Notes under the pieces: model-generated
The model's database searches: none
What the model was told of the DNA's origin: nothing
What the model saw: the letters and a program-made list of their open reading frames with translations, nothing else
Assembly (NCBI GenBank): GCA_902774275.1
Contig: CACYHN010000018.1
Location: 1 to 36,320 of the forward strand
From: an uncultured Bacteroidales bacterium
Lineage (GTDB): Bacteria > Bacteroidota > Bacteroidia > Bacteroidales > Bacteroidaceae
Direction: 5' to 3'
Length of the DNA: 36,320 nucleotides
Part shown: positions 7,346 to 17,429 of the stretch, piece after piece
Layout of the letters: each line of letters starts with the position of its first letter
Position numbering within the stretch: position 1 is the stretch's first letter
Made by a program: the position numbers and the translations under genes

Positions 7346-9394
7346 TCAGATAAGTTCCACGCTACGGCGGATGAATGCAGCCAGAGCCTCACCCTTAAGC
7401 ATTCCGTTCTGCAGGAGAGCCAGATCTATGAGTTCATGTACCACCTTGTTGCCGGCAGCATATTCAGAATAGATATTTGAGATGGCGTTCTCTGCCTCTG
7501 AAATCTTACCGTCAATATCCTTCATCTCATCCTTCTCAGCCTGGGGTACATCCTCATCCTTCTTGCCCTCACGAGCCTTACGGAGTTCTGCCTGACGCTC
7601 CTTGAGACTGTTCAGCTTGTCATCCTCAGGCTTAACCTTGCTGTCACATGCTGCACCGGCATCCTCAAGAACCTTCTTGATCAGTTTGTGATCCTTGTTA
7701 AGTATAACGGTGTACATATCGGGCATATCACCGTAGAAATTCATGCCGGGCTGGATTGCTGCCATATCTTTCATACGGCGCATATACTCGCTGCATGTTA
7801 TCATGACAGGTAGTGATGACTCACCAAGAGATTGTGCGTCAACATGAAAATCGGCCTTCTCAATTTTGGGCATCTGGCTGCTGAACACCTTTGTTATCAT
7901 GCGCAGCTGGCCGGCAGGCAGATCCACAGGTTTATTGTCTTCCTTGGCAATCAGGTTGTCAACAGAGTCACTGTCAACCCTTTGGAATCGGCTGTTGTTA
8001 CCGAATTTCTGCTCCAACATGCCTATTACAGGTACATCAAGCTGGTTATCCATCAGCAATACGCTGTAACCCTTGTTTTTGGCAGCCTCAATGTAGCCGT
8101 ACTGCTCCTCCTTATTAGTGGCGTACAGATAGATGAGGCTCTTGTTCTTATCAGTCTGATTAGCCTCAATGAGTTTCTTGTACTCATCAAAGGTAAAGTA
8201 CTTGCCGTCAGTATCCTTGAAGAGGGCCACCTTCTCCATCTTGCTGTAGAAATCCTCCTCAGTGAGCATTCCGTAATTGATGAAGAGCTTGACGTCATCC
8301 CACTTCTGTTCAAACTCCTTACGGTCATTCTTAAAGATTGATGTAAGGCGGTCGGCAACCTTCTTGGTGATGTAACCTGATATCTTCTTTACGTTTGAAT
8401 CACTCTGCAGATATGAACGCGACACGTTAAGCGGAATATCCGGTGAGTCAATCACGCCATGGAGTAGGGTAAGGAAATCCGGAACTATGCCCTCTACGGA
8501 ATCCGTGACGAACACCTGATTGCAGTATAGCTGAATACGGTTCTTCTGAAGATCCAGATTGGTCTTGATCTTGGGGAAGTAAAGGATACCAGTAAGGTGG
8601 AAGGGAAAATCCACGTTCAGATGTATCCAGAACATGGGCTCTTCCTGCATGGGGTAGAGTTCGCGATAGAAACCCTTGTAGTCCTCATCCTTAAGTTCGC
8701 TTGGGGTCTTGGTCCAAAGCGGCTCCACATTGTTGACGATGTTATCCTCTTCTGTATCAACCTCCTTGCCGTCTTTCCAAATCTTCTTCTTGCCGCAGGA
8801 TATCTGAACGGGCAGGAATCGGCAGTATTTCTTAAGCAGGCCCTGAATGGTGTTCTCCTGCAGGTATTCCTTGCTGTCATCATCCAGATAAAGGATTATA
8901 TCTGTACCACGGTCAGCCTTGTCACTGTCAGAGAGCTGGAATTCAGGTGATCCGTCACAGCTCCATTTAACAGCCTGAGCACCATCCTGATATGACTTGG
9001 TGATTATCTCTACCTTCTTTGATACCATAAAAGCAGAGTAGAAACCGAGTCCGAAATGGCCGATGATGGCGTTGGCATCATTCTTATATTTCTCAAGGAA
9101 ATCATTGGCGCCGGAGAATGCTATCTGGTTGATATACTTGTCAATCTCAGCGGCGGTCATACCGATACCGCGGTCACTTACAGTGATATTGTCCTTATTG
9201 ACGGTTACATGAACTGTAAGGTCACCCATCTCACCCTTGAAATCACCCTTGGAGGCAAGTGTCTTGAGTTTCTGGGTTGCATCAACTGCATTTGATACTA
9301 TCTCACGCAAGAAAATCTCACGGTCACTATAAAGGAACTGTTTGATGATGGGGAAGATGTTCTCTGTCGTTACCCCGATTGTACCTTTCTGCAT
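7346..9394 (-). CDS. htpG: molecular chaperone HtpG (bacterial Hsp90)
   Basis: The 682-residue protein has the GHKL ATPase motifs: EIVSNAVDA with Asn35, DRGIGM with Asp74, and GHFGLGFYSAF from 112. These are followed by the Hsp90 middle domain (PMFWIHLNVDFPFHLTGILYFPK, then NRIQLYCNQVFVTD) and a C-terminal dimerisation region. It is cytosolic and helps fold and remodel client proteins. The length is slightly above E. coli HtpG because of a charged segment near 595-625 (KEDEDVPQAEKDEMKD-like). It ends in a strong terminator and follows clpC on the same strand, 117 bases downstream of a separate clpC terminator. The two stress genes are probably transcribed independently; no clear promoter is visible before htpG. 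Confidence 0.96.
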   Translation of the reverse strand: MQKGTIGVTTENIFPIIKQFLYSDREIFLREIVSNAVDATQKLKTLASKGDFKGEMGDLTVHVTVNKDNITVSDRGIGMTAAEIDKYINQIAFSGANDFLEKYKNDANAIIGHFGLGFYSAFMVSKKVEIITKSYQDGAQAVKWSCDGSPEFQLSDSDKADRGTDIILYLDDDSKEYLQENTIQGLLKKYCRFLPVQISCGKKKIWKDGKEVDTEEDNIVNNVEPLWTKTPSELKDEDYKGFYRELYPMQEEPMFWIHLNVDFPFHLTGILYFPKIKTNLDLQKNRIQLYCNQVFVTDSVEGIVPDFLTLLHGVIDSPDIPLNVSRSYLQSDSNVKKISGYITKKVADRLTSIFKNDRKEFEQKWDDVKLFINYGMLTEEDFYSKMEKVALFKDTDGKYFTFDEYKKLIEANQTDKNKSLIYLYATNKEEQYGYIEAAKNKGYSVLLMDNQLDVPVIGMLEQKFGNNSRFQRVDSDSVDNLIAKEDNKPVDLPAGQLRMITKVFSSQMPKIEKADFHVDAQSLGESSLPVMITCSEYMRRMKDMAAIQPGMNFYGDMPDMYTVILNKDHKLIKKVLEDAGAACDSKVKPEDDKLNSLKERQAELRKAREGKKDEDVPQAEKDEMKDIDGKISEAENAISNIYSEYAAGNKVVHELIDLALLQNGMLKGEALAAFIRRSVELI

Positions 9395-9440
9395 ATCTTA
9401 TTCTGTTTTTATTTGTTTTTCTTTTGGCCTATACAATACA

Positions 9441-9470
9441 ACAAAAATGCCAGACGGTTTCCCGACTGAC
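9441..9470 (-). terminator. terminator of clpC
   Basis: On the minus strand, GTCAG-T-CGG pairs with CCG-T-CTGGC (9470-9449) around the tetraloop GAAA, with one T/T mismatch and one G-U pair, followed by ATTTTTGTTG. Confidence 0.65.
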
Positions 9471-9511
9471 ATTTTGGCTGAACATGAGTCCTGTTGTGAC
9501 TCTATGTCAAA

Positions 9512-12031
9512 TCATTTGGTCCCTACAGTGACTGTAAGGTCTGTATTATCAGCATTAGCCTCTACAGAGAGGCTTGAACCTGCAGGGCACTCACCGTCTA
9601 TCATCACCTCTGCCAGTTTATCCTCAACATAGTTCTGGATGGCACGCTTGAGCGGACGGGCGCCATATTCACGGCTGTAGCCCTTGTCTGCCAGGAATGA
9701 TTTTGCTCCGTCGGTAACAGACAGGGTATAGCCCATTCCTTCCATCCTTGAGGCCAACTGTGCAAGCTCTATTTCTACAATACGCCCAACTGCTTCACGG
9801 TCAAGCTGATTGAAGGTGATAATCTCATCTATACGGTTTATGAATTCCGGTGCAAATGACTTGTTCAGTGCCTTGCGGATGATATCCTGACGGGCCAGGT
9901 CTGTTCCGGCATCGGACGTGGAGAAACCTATTCCGCGGCCATACTCCTGAATCTGGCGTGAGCCCAGGTTGGACGTCATTATGATAATGGTATTGCGGAA
10001 ATCAACCGTACGGCTCTCACTGTCAGTCAGACGGCCTTCATCCATCACCTGAAGCAGTATATTGAACACATCCTGATGTGCCTTTTCAATCTCATCAAGA
10101 AGGATGATGGAGTAGGGCTTACGGCGTACTTTCTCAGTGAGCTGGCCGCCATCCTCATATCCCACATATCCCGGAGGCGCACCCACCAGGCGTGACACGG
10201 CGAATTTCTCCATGAACTCACTCATATCCACGCGGATCAATGCGTCACTGGTGCCGAACATCTGCTCGGCAAGTTCCTTGGCAAGGAGTGTCTTACCTAC
10301 ACCGGTAGGTCCGAGGAACAGGAACGAGCCTATGGGCTTGTTGGGATTTTTCAATCCGACACGACTACGGCGTATTGCTCTTGCAAGCAGGTCTATCGCT
10401 GAATCCTGAGCTATGACTTTTGACTTAAGGGCAGGGGCCAGACCTTTCAGCCTTTCACCCTCCTCACGGGCTATCTTCTGTACGGGGATGCCGCTCATCA
10501 TGGAGACTACGGTAGCAATGCTCTCCTCATCAACCGTCTCGCGGTGACTCTTAAGGGACTGCTCCCAATCCTTGCGCATCTGCTCAAGTTCACCCTCCAG
10601 CACCTTCTCCTGATCACGGAAACGGGCAGCAAGTTCAAAATCCTGACGGGTCACGGCATCATTCTTTCCTTCACGTGTAAAGTCTATCTGATGCTCCTTA
10701 TCCTCAATCTCCTTGGGAACGGAGAGGTTAGACAAATGAGTGCGTGAACCGGCCTCATCCATCACATCGATGGCCTTGTCAGGGAATGCACGGTCTGTAA
10801 TATATCGTTGAGCCAGGCTGACACATGCCTTGAGTGCATCAGGAGTAAATGTCACATTATGGTGCTCTTCATATCGACCCTTTATGTTCTCCAGAATCTG
10901 GAGCGTTTCATCTGCTGTGGTAGGCTCCACAAGAATCTTCTGGAAGCGGCGCTCCAACGCACCGTCCTTTTCAATAGACTTACGGTATTCATCAACCGTG
11001 GTTGCACCTATGCACTGCACCTCACCGCGTGAAAGGGCGGGTTTGAGCATATTAGCAGCATCCATAGAACCGGGAGCCGAACCGGCACCTATAATGGTAT
11101 GTATCTCGTCAATAAACAGTATGATGTCAGGATTTTTCTTTAATTCCTGAATGATTGAGCGGAGTCTTTCCTCAAACTGTCCGCGGTATTTTGTACCGGC
11201 TACGACAGCCGCCATGTCAAGTGCAAGGATACGCTTGCCAAACAGCATACGTGACACTTTGCGTTGTACGATACGCTGTGCAAGACCCTCAACAATAGCA
11301 GTTTTACCTACACCGGGTTCACCTATCAGGATAGGGTTGTTCTTCTTGCGGCGAGTAAGTATCTGCGCCAGACGTTCAATCTCCTTTTCGCGGCCTACGA
11401 CAGGATCCAGTTTACCCTCCAAGGCAGACTGTGTCATATCCGTGCTGAAGCTGTCTAAAACCGGCGTAGCGCTGCCTGAACGTGCTGTCGTGGCAGTCTT
11501 TCCGCCCTTGGTGCTCTGTGGAGCGGAAGGTGTATCCTCATCTTCATCATCATCCTCATCATTGGTAAGCCCCATACCCATCTTAATATCAGCGGAACTA
11601 CCGTTCAACTGTTCAAGAAGACTACGATAATTTACATTATATGAGTCAAGTATGTTAGCAGTATTGCTTGAGCGGTCACGGACAATGGCAAGCAACAGAT
11701 GCTCTGCATCGGCCACCTCCTTGTGCTGGAGCCTGGCTTCAAGCATACTGATCTTAAGCAACCTTGTCACTATCACGGAAAGAGCTATACGCTCAATAGG
11801 AACCTTGTCAGTCTGGATATCCTGCCCGGATTGTGAAGTCTCAAGCTTATAGCGGAGTTCATTGAGGTCAACACCCATCCCTGTAAGCAATTCAACGGCC
11901 TTGTTGCTGCCGTCACGTATCATGCCCAGAAGCAGATGTTCAGGCATAACCTCAGAGTAAGAGAGCCTTTCAGCCTCCTCTTTGCAGAGTGACAGGATTG
12001 AATTCAGTTTATCAGATATCTTGTTCTCCAT
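9512..12031 (-). CDS. clpC: ATP-dependent Clp protease ATP-binding subunit ClpC
   Basis: The 839-residue AAA+ unfoldase has two Clp N repeats (about 5-140), then an acidic linker ([10 protein letters not shown] near 158-167). AAA module 1 has Walker A GEPGVGKT at 237-244 and Walker [15 protein letters not shown]-like coiled middle segment near 455-490 ([20 protein letters not shown]) is typical of ClpC rather than ClpA or ClpB. AAA module 2 has Walker A GPTGVGKT at 574-581 and Walker [12 protein letters not shown]. The loop near IGFSTSDAG carries an IGF tripeptide of the type that docks to ClpP. It unfolds proteins and feeds them to ClpP in the cytosol. The gene has its own -7 box and terminator. 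The start at 12031 ([10 protein letters not shown]) fits the family. Confidence 0.95.
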   Translation of the reverse strand: MENKISDKLNSILSLCKEEAERLSYSEVMPEHLLLGMIRDGSNKAVELLTGMGVDLNELRYKLETSQSGQDIQTDKVPIERIALSVIVTRLLKISMLEARLQHKEVADAEHLLLAIVRDRSSNTANILDSYNVNYRSLLEQLNGSSADIKMGMGLTNDEDDDEDEDTPSAPQSTKGGKTATTARSGSATPVLDSFSTDMTQSALEGKLDPVVGREKEIERLAQILTRRKKNNPILIGEPGVGKTAIVEGLAQRIVQRKVSRMLFGKRILALDMAAVVAGTKYRGQFEERLRSIIQELKKNPDIILFIDEIHTIIGAGSAPGSMDAANMLKPALSRGEVQCIGATTVDEYRKSIEKDGALERRFQKILVEPTTADETLQILENIKGRYEEHHNVTFTPDALKACVSLAQRYITDRAFPDKAIDVMDEAGSRTHLSNLSVPKEIEDKEHQIDFTREGKNDAVTRQDFELAARFRDQEKVLEGELEQMRKDWEQSLKSHRETVDEESIATVVSMMSGIPVQKIAREEGERLKGLAPALKSKVIAQDSAIDLLARAIRRSRVGLKNPNKPIGSFLFLGPTGVGKTLLAKELAEQMFGTSDALIRVDMSEFMEKFAVSRLVGAPPGYVGYEDGGQLTEKVRRKPYSIILLDEIEKAHQDVFNILLQVMDEGRLTDSESRTVDFRNTIIIMTSNLGSRQIQEYGRGIGFSTSDAGTDLARQDIIRKALNKSFAPEFINRIDEIITFNQLDREAVGRIVEIELAQLASRMEGMGYTLSVTDGAKSFLADKGYSREYGARPLKRAIQNYVEDKLAEVMIDGECPAGSSLSVEANADNTDLTVTVGTK

Positions 12032-12079
12032 TCTGTTCTTTTTATGCTTTTGTTACGGTCCGGAAACCATAACACGGTA

Positions 12080-12087
12080 CAAAGATA
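12080..12087 (-). promoter_or_regulatory. -7 box for clpC
   Basis: TATCTTTG on the minus strand, 48 bases before the clpC ATG. A TTG occurs only 15 bases further up, shorter than the usual spacing, so the -33 element is unsure. Confidence 0.5.
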
Positions 12088-12182
12088 AGGCAAATCACGT
12101 GCCAATCATAAGGTTATGCCATAAAGTCCGATGTTACTTGCCTAAATCTTTTCAACAGAGTCTTAAAAATACGCGCGTAAAG

Positions 12183-12213
12183 TTGCTTATAAAGTATTTT
12201 TAGAGTAATTTTG
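12183..12213 (+). promoter_or_regulatory. promoter of gyrA
   Basis: TTG at 12183-12185 and TAATTTTG at 12206-12213 with exactly 20 bases between match the Bacteroidota consensus. The -7 box sits right before the in-frame GTG at 12215, so that GTG cannot be the start codon if this promoter is used. Confidence 0.7.
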
Positions 12214-12259
12214 GGTGCTTAAAAAAAAGCATTGTAAAAGCCTTAAAACAATAAAGAAA

Positions 12260-14782
12260 TTGGAAAATCAGGACAGAATTATCAAGGTAAACATTGAGGA
12301 GGAGATGAAGTCCTCTTACATTGACTATTCAATGTCAGTAATCGTGGCCAGAGCTCTCCCGGATGCACGTGACGGACTTAAACCGGTACACCGCCGCATA
12401 CTCTACAGCATGATGCGTGACGGCAACACATCCGATAAGGGATACCGCAAATCGGCCCGTACGGTAGGTGACGTACTAGGACACTTCCATCCTCATGGTG
12501 ACTCATCAGTATATGGTGCTCTTGTGCGTCTGGCACAGGAATGGGTAATGCGTTATCCTCTAGTTGACGGACAGGGTAACTTCGGTTCCATAGACGGTGA
12601 CAGCCCGGCTGCCATGCGTTATACCGAGGTCCGCCTGCGCAAGATAGGTGAGGAGATGATGCAGGACATCAACAAGAACACCGTTGACTTTGTTCCCAAC
12701 TATGACAACAAGGAGGAGGAGCCTACGGTTCTTCCGGCCACAATACCTAACCTTTTGGTAAACGGCTCATCAGGTATCGCCGTAGGTATGGCCACCAATA
12801 TGCCGCCTCACAACCTGACAGAGGTACTGAACGGTTGCATGGCCATGGTGGATAATCCTGACATCACGGTCGATGAGCTGATGCAGTACATCAAGGCTCC
12901 TGATTTCCCCACAGGCGCATATATCTATGGCATCAGCGGCGTACGTGAGGCTTATGAGACCGGTCGCGGACGCGTTATCATGCGTGCCAAGACTGAGATC
13001 GAGGCCGGCGAGCAGCATGACAAGATCGTTGTTACCGAGATTCCATACGGCGTTAATAAGGCAGAACTCATCAAGTTCATCGCAGAACTTGTTACAGATA
13101 AGAAGATTGAGGGTATAAGCAACGTTAATGACGAGTCGGACCGCGAGGGTATGCGTATCGTCATAGACGTTAAGCGTGACGCCAACGCAGGTGTGGTACT
13201 GAACAAGCTGTTCAAGATGACCGCGCTGCAGACATCATTTGGTGTAAACAACATTGCCCTTGTAAAGGGACGCCCCAAATGCCTCAATCTGCGTGATCTG
13301 ATCAAGTGCTTCATCAATCATCGTCATGAAGTGGTTATACGCCGTACCAAGTTTGATCTTGAGGAGGCTAAGAAACGCGCTCATATACTTGAAGGTCTGA
13401 TCATTGCATCTGATAACATTGATGAGGTTATACAGATCATCAAGGCAGCCAAAACACCTAACGATGCCATACAGAACCTCATGGACCGCTTCGGACTGGA
13501 TGAGATCCAGGCTAAAGCCATCGTAGACATGCGTCTGCGTCAGCTTACCGGACTTATGCAGGATCAGCTCCACGATGAGTACAATCAGGTTATGGCTCGC
13601 ATAGAGGAACTCCAGAGCATTCTGGATGATCCTGAGAAATGCAAGCAGGTCATCAAGGATGAGATGCAGGCTATCATAGACAAATACGGCGACGAGCGTA
13701 AGACAGAGATAGTATATGCAAGTGAGGAGTTCAATCCTGAGGACTTCTATGCCGATGAGCCAATGATCATCACAATGTCACATCTGGGTTACATCAAGCG
13801 CACAGCCCTTACGGAGTACCGTCTGCAGGGCAGGGGTGGAGTAGGATCCCGCGGCAGTGACAAGCGTGATGAGGATTTCATTGAGCACATATTCACAGCA
13901 ACCACACACAACTACATACTATTCTTCACACAGAAGGGACGTTGCTACTGGCTTAAGGTTTATGACATCCCGGAGGGCGGCAAGACATCAAAGGGCCGTG
14001 CTATCCAGAATATGCTCAACATTGAGCCTGATGATGCCGTAAACGCTTATATTGCAATCAAGAACCTTGGTGATGTTGAGTTCACATCAAATCATTACCT
14101 GGTATTCTGCACACAGAACGGCGTAATCAAGAAGACCATACTCCAGGATTACTCACGTCCGCGCCAGAATGGCATCAACGCCATCAACCTGAACGATGGT
14201 GACAAGGTAATCAACGTATTGCTTACTGACGGCAACAAGGAGATAATCATAGCAAACCGCAACGGACGCGCCATACGTTTCAATGAGAGCACTGTACGCT
14301 CCATGGGACGCACATCAACAGGTGTCCGCGCCATGACTCTTGATGAAGACGGTGAGGACCAGGTAGTAGGCATGATTGCTGTCGATGAGCAGCCAGAGGA
14401 GACCATCATGGTTGTATCAGAGCAAGGCTACGGAAAACGTTCTGAGATTGAGGATTACCGCAAGACCAACCGTGGCGGCAAGGGCGTCAAGACTCTGAAC
14501 ATTACTGACAAGACTGGCAAACTAGTTTCAATTCAGGCTGTTACGGATGACAATGACCTGGTTATCATCAACAAATCCGGCATTACACTGCGTGTCAGCG
14601 TATCTGATTTCCGCGTGATGGGACGTGCCACACAGGGCGTAAGGCTCATTAATCTGGAGAAACGCAATGACCAGATCGGCTCCATTTGCAAGGTTGACAG
14701 TGAACCTATTGAGGAAGAACCCGTAGAGGGTGGGGAGGCTAGTACCTCAGAATCGGCCCCAGAAGCACCTGTAACCGAGTGA
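12260..14782 (+). CDS. gyrA: DNA gyrase subunit A
   Basis: With the TTG start at 12260 the product has 840 residues and begins [20 protein letters not shown], as GyrA proteins do. The breakage-reunion domain shows [13 protein letters not shown], the HPHGDS motif at 77-82, and catalytic Tyr121 in AAMRYTE. The C-terminal DNA-wrapping domain has a diverged GyrA box (QGRGGVG in place of QRRGGKG) and an acidic tail ([11 protein letters not shown]). The enzyme introduces negative supercoils as a GyrA2GyrB2 tetramer. The open frame extends to a GTG at 12215, but the promoter at 12183-12213 places that codon at or before the transcript start. The quinolone region reads DSSVYG, with Gly86 where E. coli has Asp87. 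An exported TPR gene follows after 60 bases. Confidence 0.95.
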   Translation: MENQDRIIKVNIEEEMKSSYIDYSMSVIVARALPDARDGLKPVHRRILYSMMRDGNTSDKGYRKSARTVGDVLGHFHPHGDSSVYGALVRLAQEWVMRYPLVDGQGNFGSIDGDSPAAMRYTEVRLRKIGEEMMQDINKNTVDFVPNYDNKEEEPTVLPATIPNLLVNGSSGIAVGMATNMPPHNLTEVLNGCMAMVDNPDITVDELMQYIKAPDFPTGAYIYGISGVREAYETGRGRVIMRAKTEIEAGEQHDKIVVTEIPYGVNKAELIKFIAELVTDKKIEGISNVNDESDREGMRIVIDVKRDANAGVVLNKLFKMTALQTSFGVNNIALVKGRPKCLNLRDLIKCFINHRHEVVIRRTKFDLEEAKKRAHILEGLIIASDNIDEVIQIIKAAKTPNDAIQNLMDRFGLDEIQAKAIVDMRLRQLTGLMQDQLHDEYNQVMARIEELQSILDDPEKCKQVIKDEMQAIIDKYGDERKTEIVYASEEFNPEDFYADEPMIITMSHLGYIKRTALTEYRLQGRGGVGSRGSDKRDEDFIEHIFTATTHNYILFFTQKGRCYWLKVYDIPEGGKTSKGRAIQNMLNIEPDDAVNAYIAIKNLGDVEFTSNHYLVFCTQNGVIKKTILQDYSRPRQNGINAINLNDGDKVINVLLTDGNKEIIIANRNGRAIRFNESTVRSMGRTSTGVRAMTLDEDGEDQVVGMIAVDEQPEETIMVVSEQGYGKRSEIEDYRKTNRGGKGVKTLNITDKTGKLVSIQAVTDDNDLVIINKSGITLRVSVSDFRVMGRATQGVRLINLEKRNDQIGSICKVDSEPIEEEPVEGGEASTSESAPEAPVTE

Positions 14783-14796
14783 TTTTAACAACCAAT

Positions 14797-14804
14797 TAAG
14801 TTTG
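14797..14804 (+). promoter_or_regulatory. possible -7 box before the TPR gene
   Basis: TAAGTTTG fits TAnnTTTG and lies 38 bases before the ATG at 14843, in the 60-base gap after gyrA. No TTG box is seen at the right distance. The gene may instead be read through from gyrA. Confidence 0.3.
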
Positions 14805-14842
14805 ATATATTAATAATGTAAAACCTATAACATTTTTTCAAC

Positions 14843-16132
14843 ATGAAGAAACTTATATTTGTTTTGATTGCAGCTCTTGGAGTGTCATGCGCATCCTATG
14901 CTCAGATGTCTGAGAAAGAGCTGAAGAAAGCCACCAAGGCTGCCCAGAAGACCGTTAAGGAGGCTAGAGATGATATGGAACGCGATGATGTTCCTGATAA
15001 GAGGCATGCCAAGAAACTCATAGATGACGCTATGAAGAACCCTCTGCTGAAGGATTGGGATCAGACATGGTATGAAGCAGCTATAATATATGAGTATTTC
15101 TACAATCAGGAGAGCATCAAGACATACAATGCGGGTGTAAAATATGACACTACAGCCTTGTATGATTATCTGGACAAGATGATTACATTCACCCTCAGAG
15201 CAGACTCTCTGCAGCAGATTCCCAATGAGAAGGGTAAGACATCAAATGAGGCAAGAAACCGCCTGTTCCCAAGTTTCATACACCGCAACCTGAATCAGAT
15301 GATTACTGCCGGTGTTCACTATTTCATGCATCATAACGACCCCGCCACAGCCTTCAAATTCTTTGACAAGTATTACACAATTGCCCAAAGAGAGGATTTT
15401 GCTGATTTCAGAGAGAGCGATGCTGTATGGAATGAGAATGGCGTAAAATACTCATATTTCCCGGCACTCGCAGCTTACCAGCTTGAGAGATGGGAGGACT
15501 GCCTTAAGTACTCACAGACAGCCCAGAATGATGATGAATACGGTGAGGACGCCACAGAGTTCATCTGCGAGAGCTACGGCCACATGGGTGACACCGTAAA
15601 CTGGCTCAAGTCTCTTAAGGCCGGTCTTATCAAATATCCTACCCATGAATGGTACTATGGTAAGCTACTCAACTACTACAGCCAGAGGAACAATATGGCT
15701 GAGATGGAGAAATTTGCCAAGGAGATGGTAGAGGCTGATCCTGAAAAAGCTTACAACTATTACGTTCTCGGTTATGTCGCTCAGCAGAGTGATGATTATG
15801 ACAAGGCTATTGAGCAGTACAAGATTGCCGTTGAGAAAGATAATTCATTAAGCGATGCATACAATAACCTGGGTCTTTGCATAATGCATAAGGCTCAGAA
15901 CTTCATGGACGCAAAAGAAAAGGAACTTAACTACAACTATAAATCAGCTGAATACAAGAAGGCAAAAGCTCAAGAGAAGGAAATCTACAAAGATGCTCTT
16001 CCTTACGCAGAACAGTGGAGAGAACTTTTGCCAAATGATATGAGGAAATGGGGGCCATTGCTTTATCAGATATATTATAAGTTGGAGATGGCCAAGGAGA
16101 TGAAAGATATCGAGAAACTCATCGGTGAATAA
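14843..16132 (+). CDS. exported tetratricopeptide-repeat protein
   Basis: The 429-residue protein begins MKKLIFVLIAALGVSCASYAQ, a signal peptide cleaved after SYA; the internal Cys does not sit in a proper lipobox. The mature part is helical and charged, with TPR units most visible in the second half (EKAYNYYVLGYVAQQSDDYD, then KAIEQYKIAVEKDNSLSDAY and NNLGLCIMHKAQ). It should act as a periplasmic or outer-membrane-associated scaffold; no catalytic motif is seen. It follows gyrA by 60 bases and ends at a strong terminator. I do not know a specific name for it. Confidence 0.8.
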   Translation: MKKLIFVLIAALGVSCASYAQMSEKELKKATKAAQKTVKEARDDMERDDVPDKRHAKKLIDDAMKNPLLKDWDQTWYEAAIIYEYFYNQESIKTYNAGVKYDTTALYDYLDKMITFTLRADSLQQIPNEKGKTSNEARNRLFPSFIHRNLNQMITAGVHYFMHHNDPATAFKFFDKYYTIAQREDFADFRESDAVWNENGVKYSYFPALAAYQLERWEDCLKYSQTAQNDDEYGEDATEFICESYGHMGDTVNWLKSLKAGLIKYPTHEWYYGKLLNYYSQRNNMAEMEKFAKEMVEADPEKAYNYYVLGYVAQQSDDYDKAIEQYKIAVEKDNSLSDAYNNLGLCIMHKAQNFMDAKEKELNYNYKSAEYKKAKAQEKEIYKDALPYAEQWRELLPNDMRKWGPLLYQIYYKLEMAKEMKDIEKLIGE

Positions 16133-16164
16133 TTTCAATCTAATTTCAATCCTTACATAATTAT

Positions 16165-16200
16165 AAACTGCCGGATTTCCTCCGGCAGTTTATTTTTTCT
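16165..16200 (+). terminator. rho-independent terminator after the TPR gene
   Basis: AAACTGCCGGA (16165-16175) pairs perfectly with TCCGGCAGTTT (16181-16191) around TTTCC, followed by ATTTTTTCT. Confidence 0.9.
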
Positions 16201-16282
16201 CTGTCAGGAGAGGAGGTTATTTCTATTTAATTTTTCCTATTTAACATAATAGTTATTATGCAAAATTGATAAACAATTTTGC

Positions 16283-16430
16283 AAATTGAAAATTGAGAAT
16301 TGAAAATTGAAAATTACAGGCACCTGCGTGATAATAAACCTGCGTGATAACCCGCGACATTAGAAAAGGTTCGGAAATTATTCCGAACCTTTTCTACAAT
16401 TTTCAATTCTCAATTTTCAATTTTCAATTT
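16283..16430. repeat. 148-base element bounded by inverted AATTTTC heptamer repeats
   Basis: The left arm (16283-16315) and right arm (16398-16430) are each 33 bases long and built from heptamers AATTTTC or its complement, with one AATTCTC variant. The arms are in opposite orientation and complementary apart from the place of the variant heptamer. Between them lie the terminator at 16361-16396 and a short direct repeat of CCTGCGTGATAA. The right arm abuts the stop codon of the gene at 16429. The form recalls a small non-coding mobile element, but no target-site duplication is clear. The rest of the 16133-16428 gap holds only the terminator at 16165 and AT-rich sequence. Confidence 0.5.
16361..16396 (-). 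terminator. terminator of the small DNA-binding protein gene
   Basis: A perfect 16-bp stem (16361-16376 with 16381-16396), centred on GGTTCGGAA/TTCCGAACC with loop ATTA. It is symmetric but lacks a long T-run on either side. Confidence 0.6.
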
Positions 16431-16689
16431 ACTTCTTGCTTTCTGCAATGATTTCAAGAGCTCTATCCAGAACTGTCGTATCATCCAGAACAACGCAACC
16501 GCCGTTTGGTCCCGGCTCAATATGGAAACCTACTGCTGAACCTTTCTTGTAGTCTGTACCTCCAAAGAAATTTCTAACAGTCTCTACATCGAGATTCAGC
16601 TCATTGGCAATTCTGTGGATACTGCCCTCTGGAAGTTGCGCCTTGATCTGGCGCAGTTCATTGAATGTGATTAATCTGGTCATAAGCAT
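16429..16689 (-). CDS. small helix-turn-helix DNA-binding protein, conserved hypothetical
   Basis: The 86-residue protein reads MLMTRLITFNELRQIKAQLP, then SIHRIANELNLDVETVRNFFGG, an Arc-free helix-turn-helix pattern: a helix, a turn at LNLD, then the recognition helix VETVRNFFG. The second half (HIEPGPNGGCVVLDDTTVLD) is beta-like. I believe similar proteins are common in Bacteroidales and annotated only as DNA-binding. The ATG at 16683 could equally be the start. It is 28 bases downstream of the PAP2 gene on the same strand and could be the last gene of the Bat unit or stand alone. Its target is unknown. A repeat arm starts at its stop codon. Confidence 0.75.
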   Translation of the reverse strand: MLMTRLITFNELRQIKAQLPEGSIHRIANELNLDVETVRNFFGGTDYKKGSAVGFHIEPGPNGGCVVLDDTTVLDRALEIIAESKK

Positions 16690-16717
16690 TAAAATTAGGT
16701 TATTATCAAATAAATTT

Positions 16718-17419
16718 TCAATTTACAAAACATGCTCCAATCAATATTACCGAGTATGTACCAAAAAGTACACACAGGAAAATAAACACATCATTGCGCA
16801 TAAATCCGGACTTTGTATATAACAAGCTGGACCTGTGCACACTAAGATAATCCCGGTCTTTACGGGACACAAGTAAGTACAACCAATAGGTAAAACTGCC
16901 TATCAGACTACCTGCAATGGCACCTACAAGTATGTCACCTATAAAATGTACGCCAAGATAAGTTCTTATCAATGCGTTGATTATAGCCCAAGTTCCCACA
17001 AACAGACTGAACAGTCTGTCCCTTACAAGCCAAATAAACAATGCGGCCAGGCCGAATGAATTGGCTGCATGGCCTGAGAAAAAGCCGTAAAGTCCTCCAC
17101 GATAGCCATTTACGGTATCAACCATATTCAAAATAAAGGGATCGCGCGTAGGTCTAAGCCTGTGGAACAGCGGTTTGAATACTGATGATGACAATTGGTC
17201 ACACAACAATATGGTGAGAGCCACCATCAAAAGCACAAAAAGCACTCTTTTAGGATTTACATTCCTTATTATAAGGAGTATAGCAGCAAGAGCAAGAGGA
17301 ACCCACACAATGACTGAAGTAAATAAATTGGCCACACCATCCCAGAAAAGGGAGTCGCTGCCATTTACTGACAGCGTGGCCAATCTGTCTGTCTCTATGA
17401 GACCCTGTGCTTCAGTCAT
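16718..17419 (-). CDS. PAP2-family membrane phosphatase
   Basis: The 233-residue protein has about six membrane segments. The three signature motifs of the phosphatidic acid phosphatase type 2 superfamily are present: KPLFHRLRP at 82-90, FFSGH at 113-117 and RTYLGVHFIGD at 152-162, with catalytic His117 and His158. It should remove phosphate from a lipid phosphate on the periplasmic side of the inner membrane. Candidates are undecaprenyl diphosphate, lipid A or phosphatidylglycerol phosphate, and sequence alone does not decide. It starts 10 bases after the batE stop codon, so it is probably co-transcribed with the Bat genes. Confidence 0.9.
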   Translation of the reverse strand: MTEAQGLIETDRLATLSVNGSDSLFWDGVANLFTSVIVWVPLALAAILLIIRNVNPKRVLFVLLMVALTILLCDQLSSSVFKPLFHRLRPTRDPFILNMVDTVNGYRGGLYGFFSGHAANSFGLAALFIWLVRDRLFSLFVGTWAIINALIRTYLGVHFIGDILVGAIAGSLIGSFTYWLYLLVSRKDRDYLSVHRSSLLYTKSGFMRNDVFIFLCVLFGTYSVILIGACFVN

Positions 17420-17429
17420 TCCATTGTGG

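Noticed and set aside
7842-8341. Plus-strand frame opposite htpG
   Set aside because: A shadow of the well-conserved htpG reading frame.
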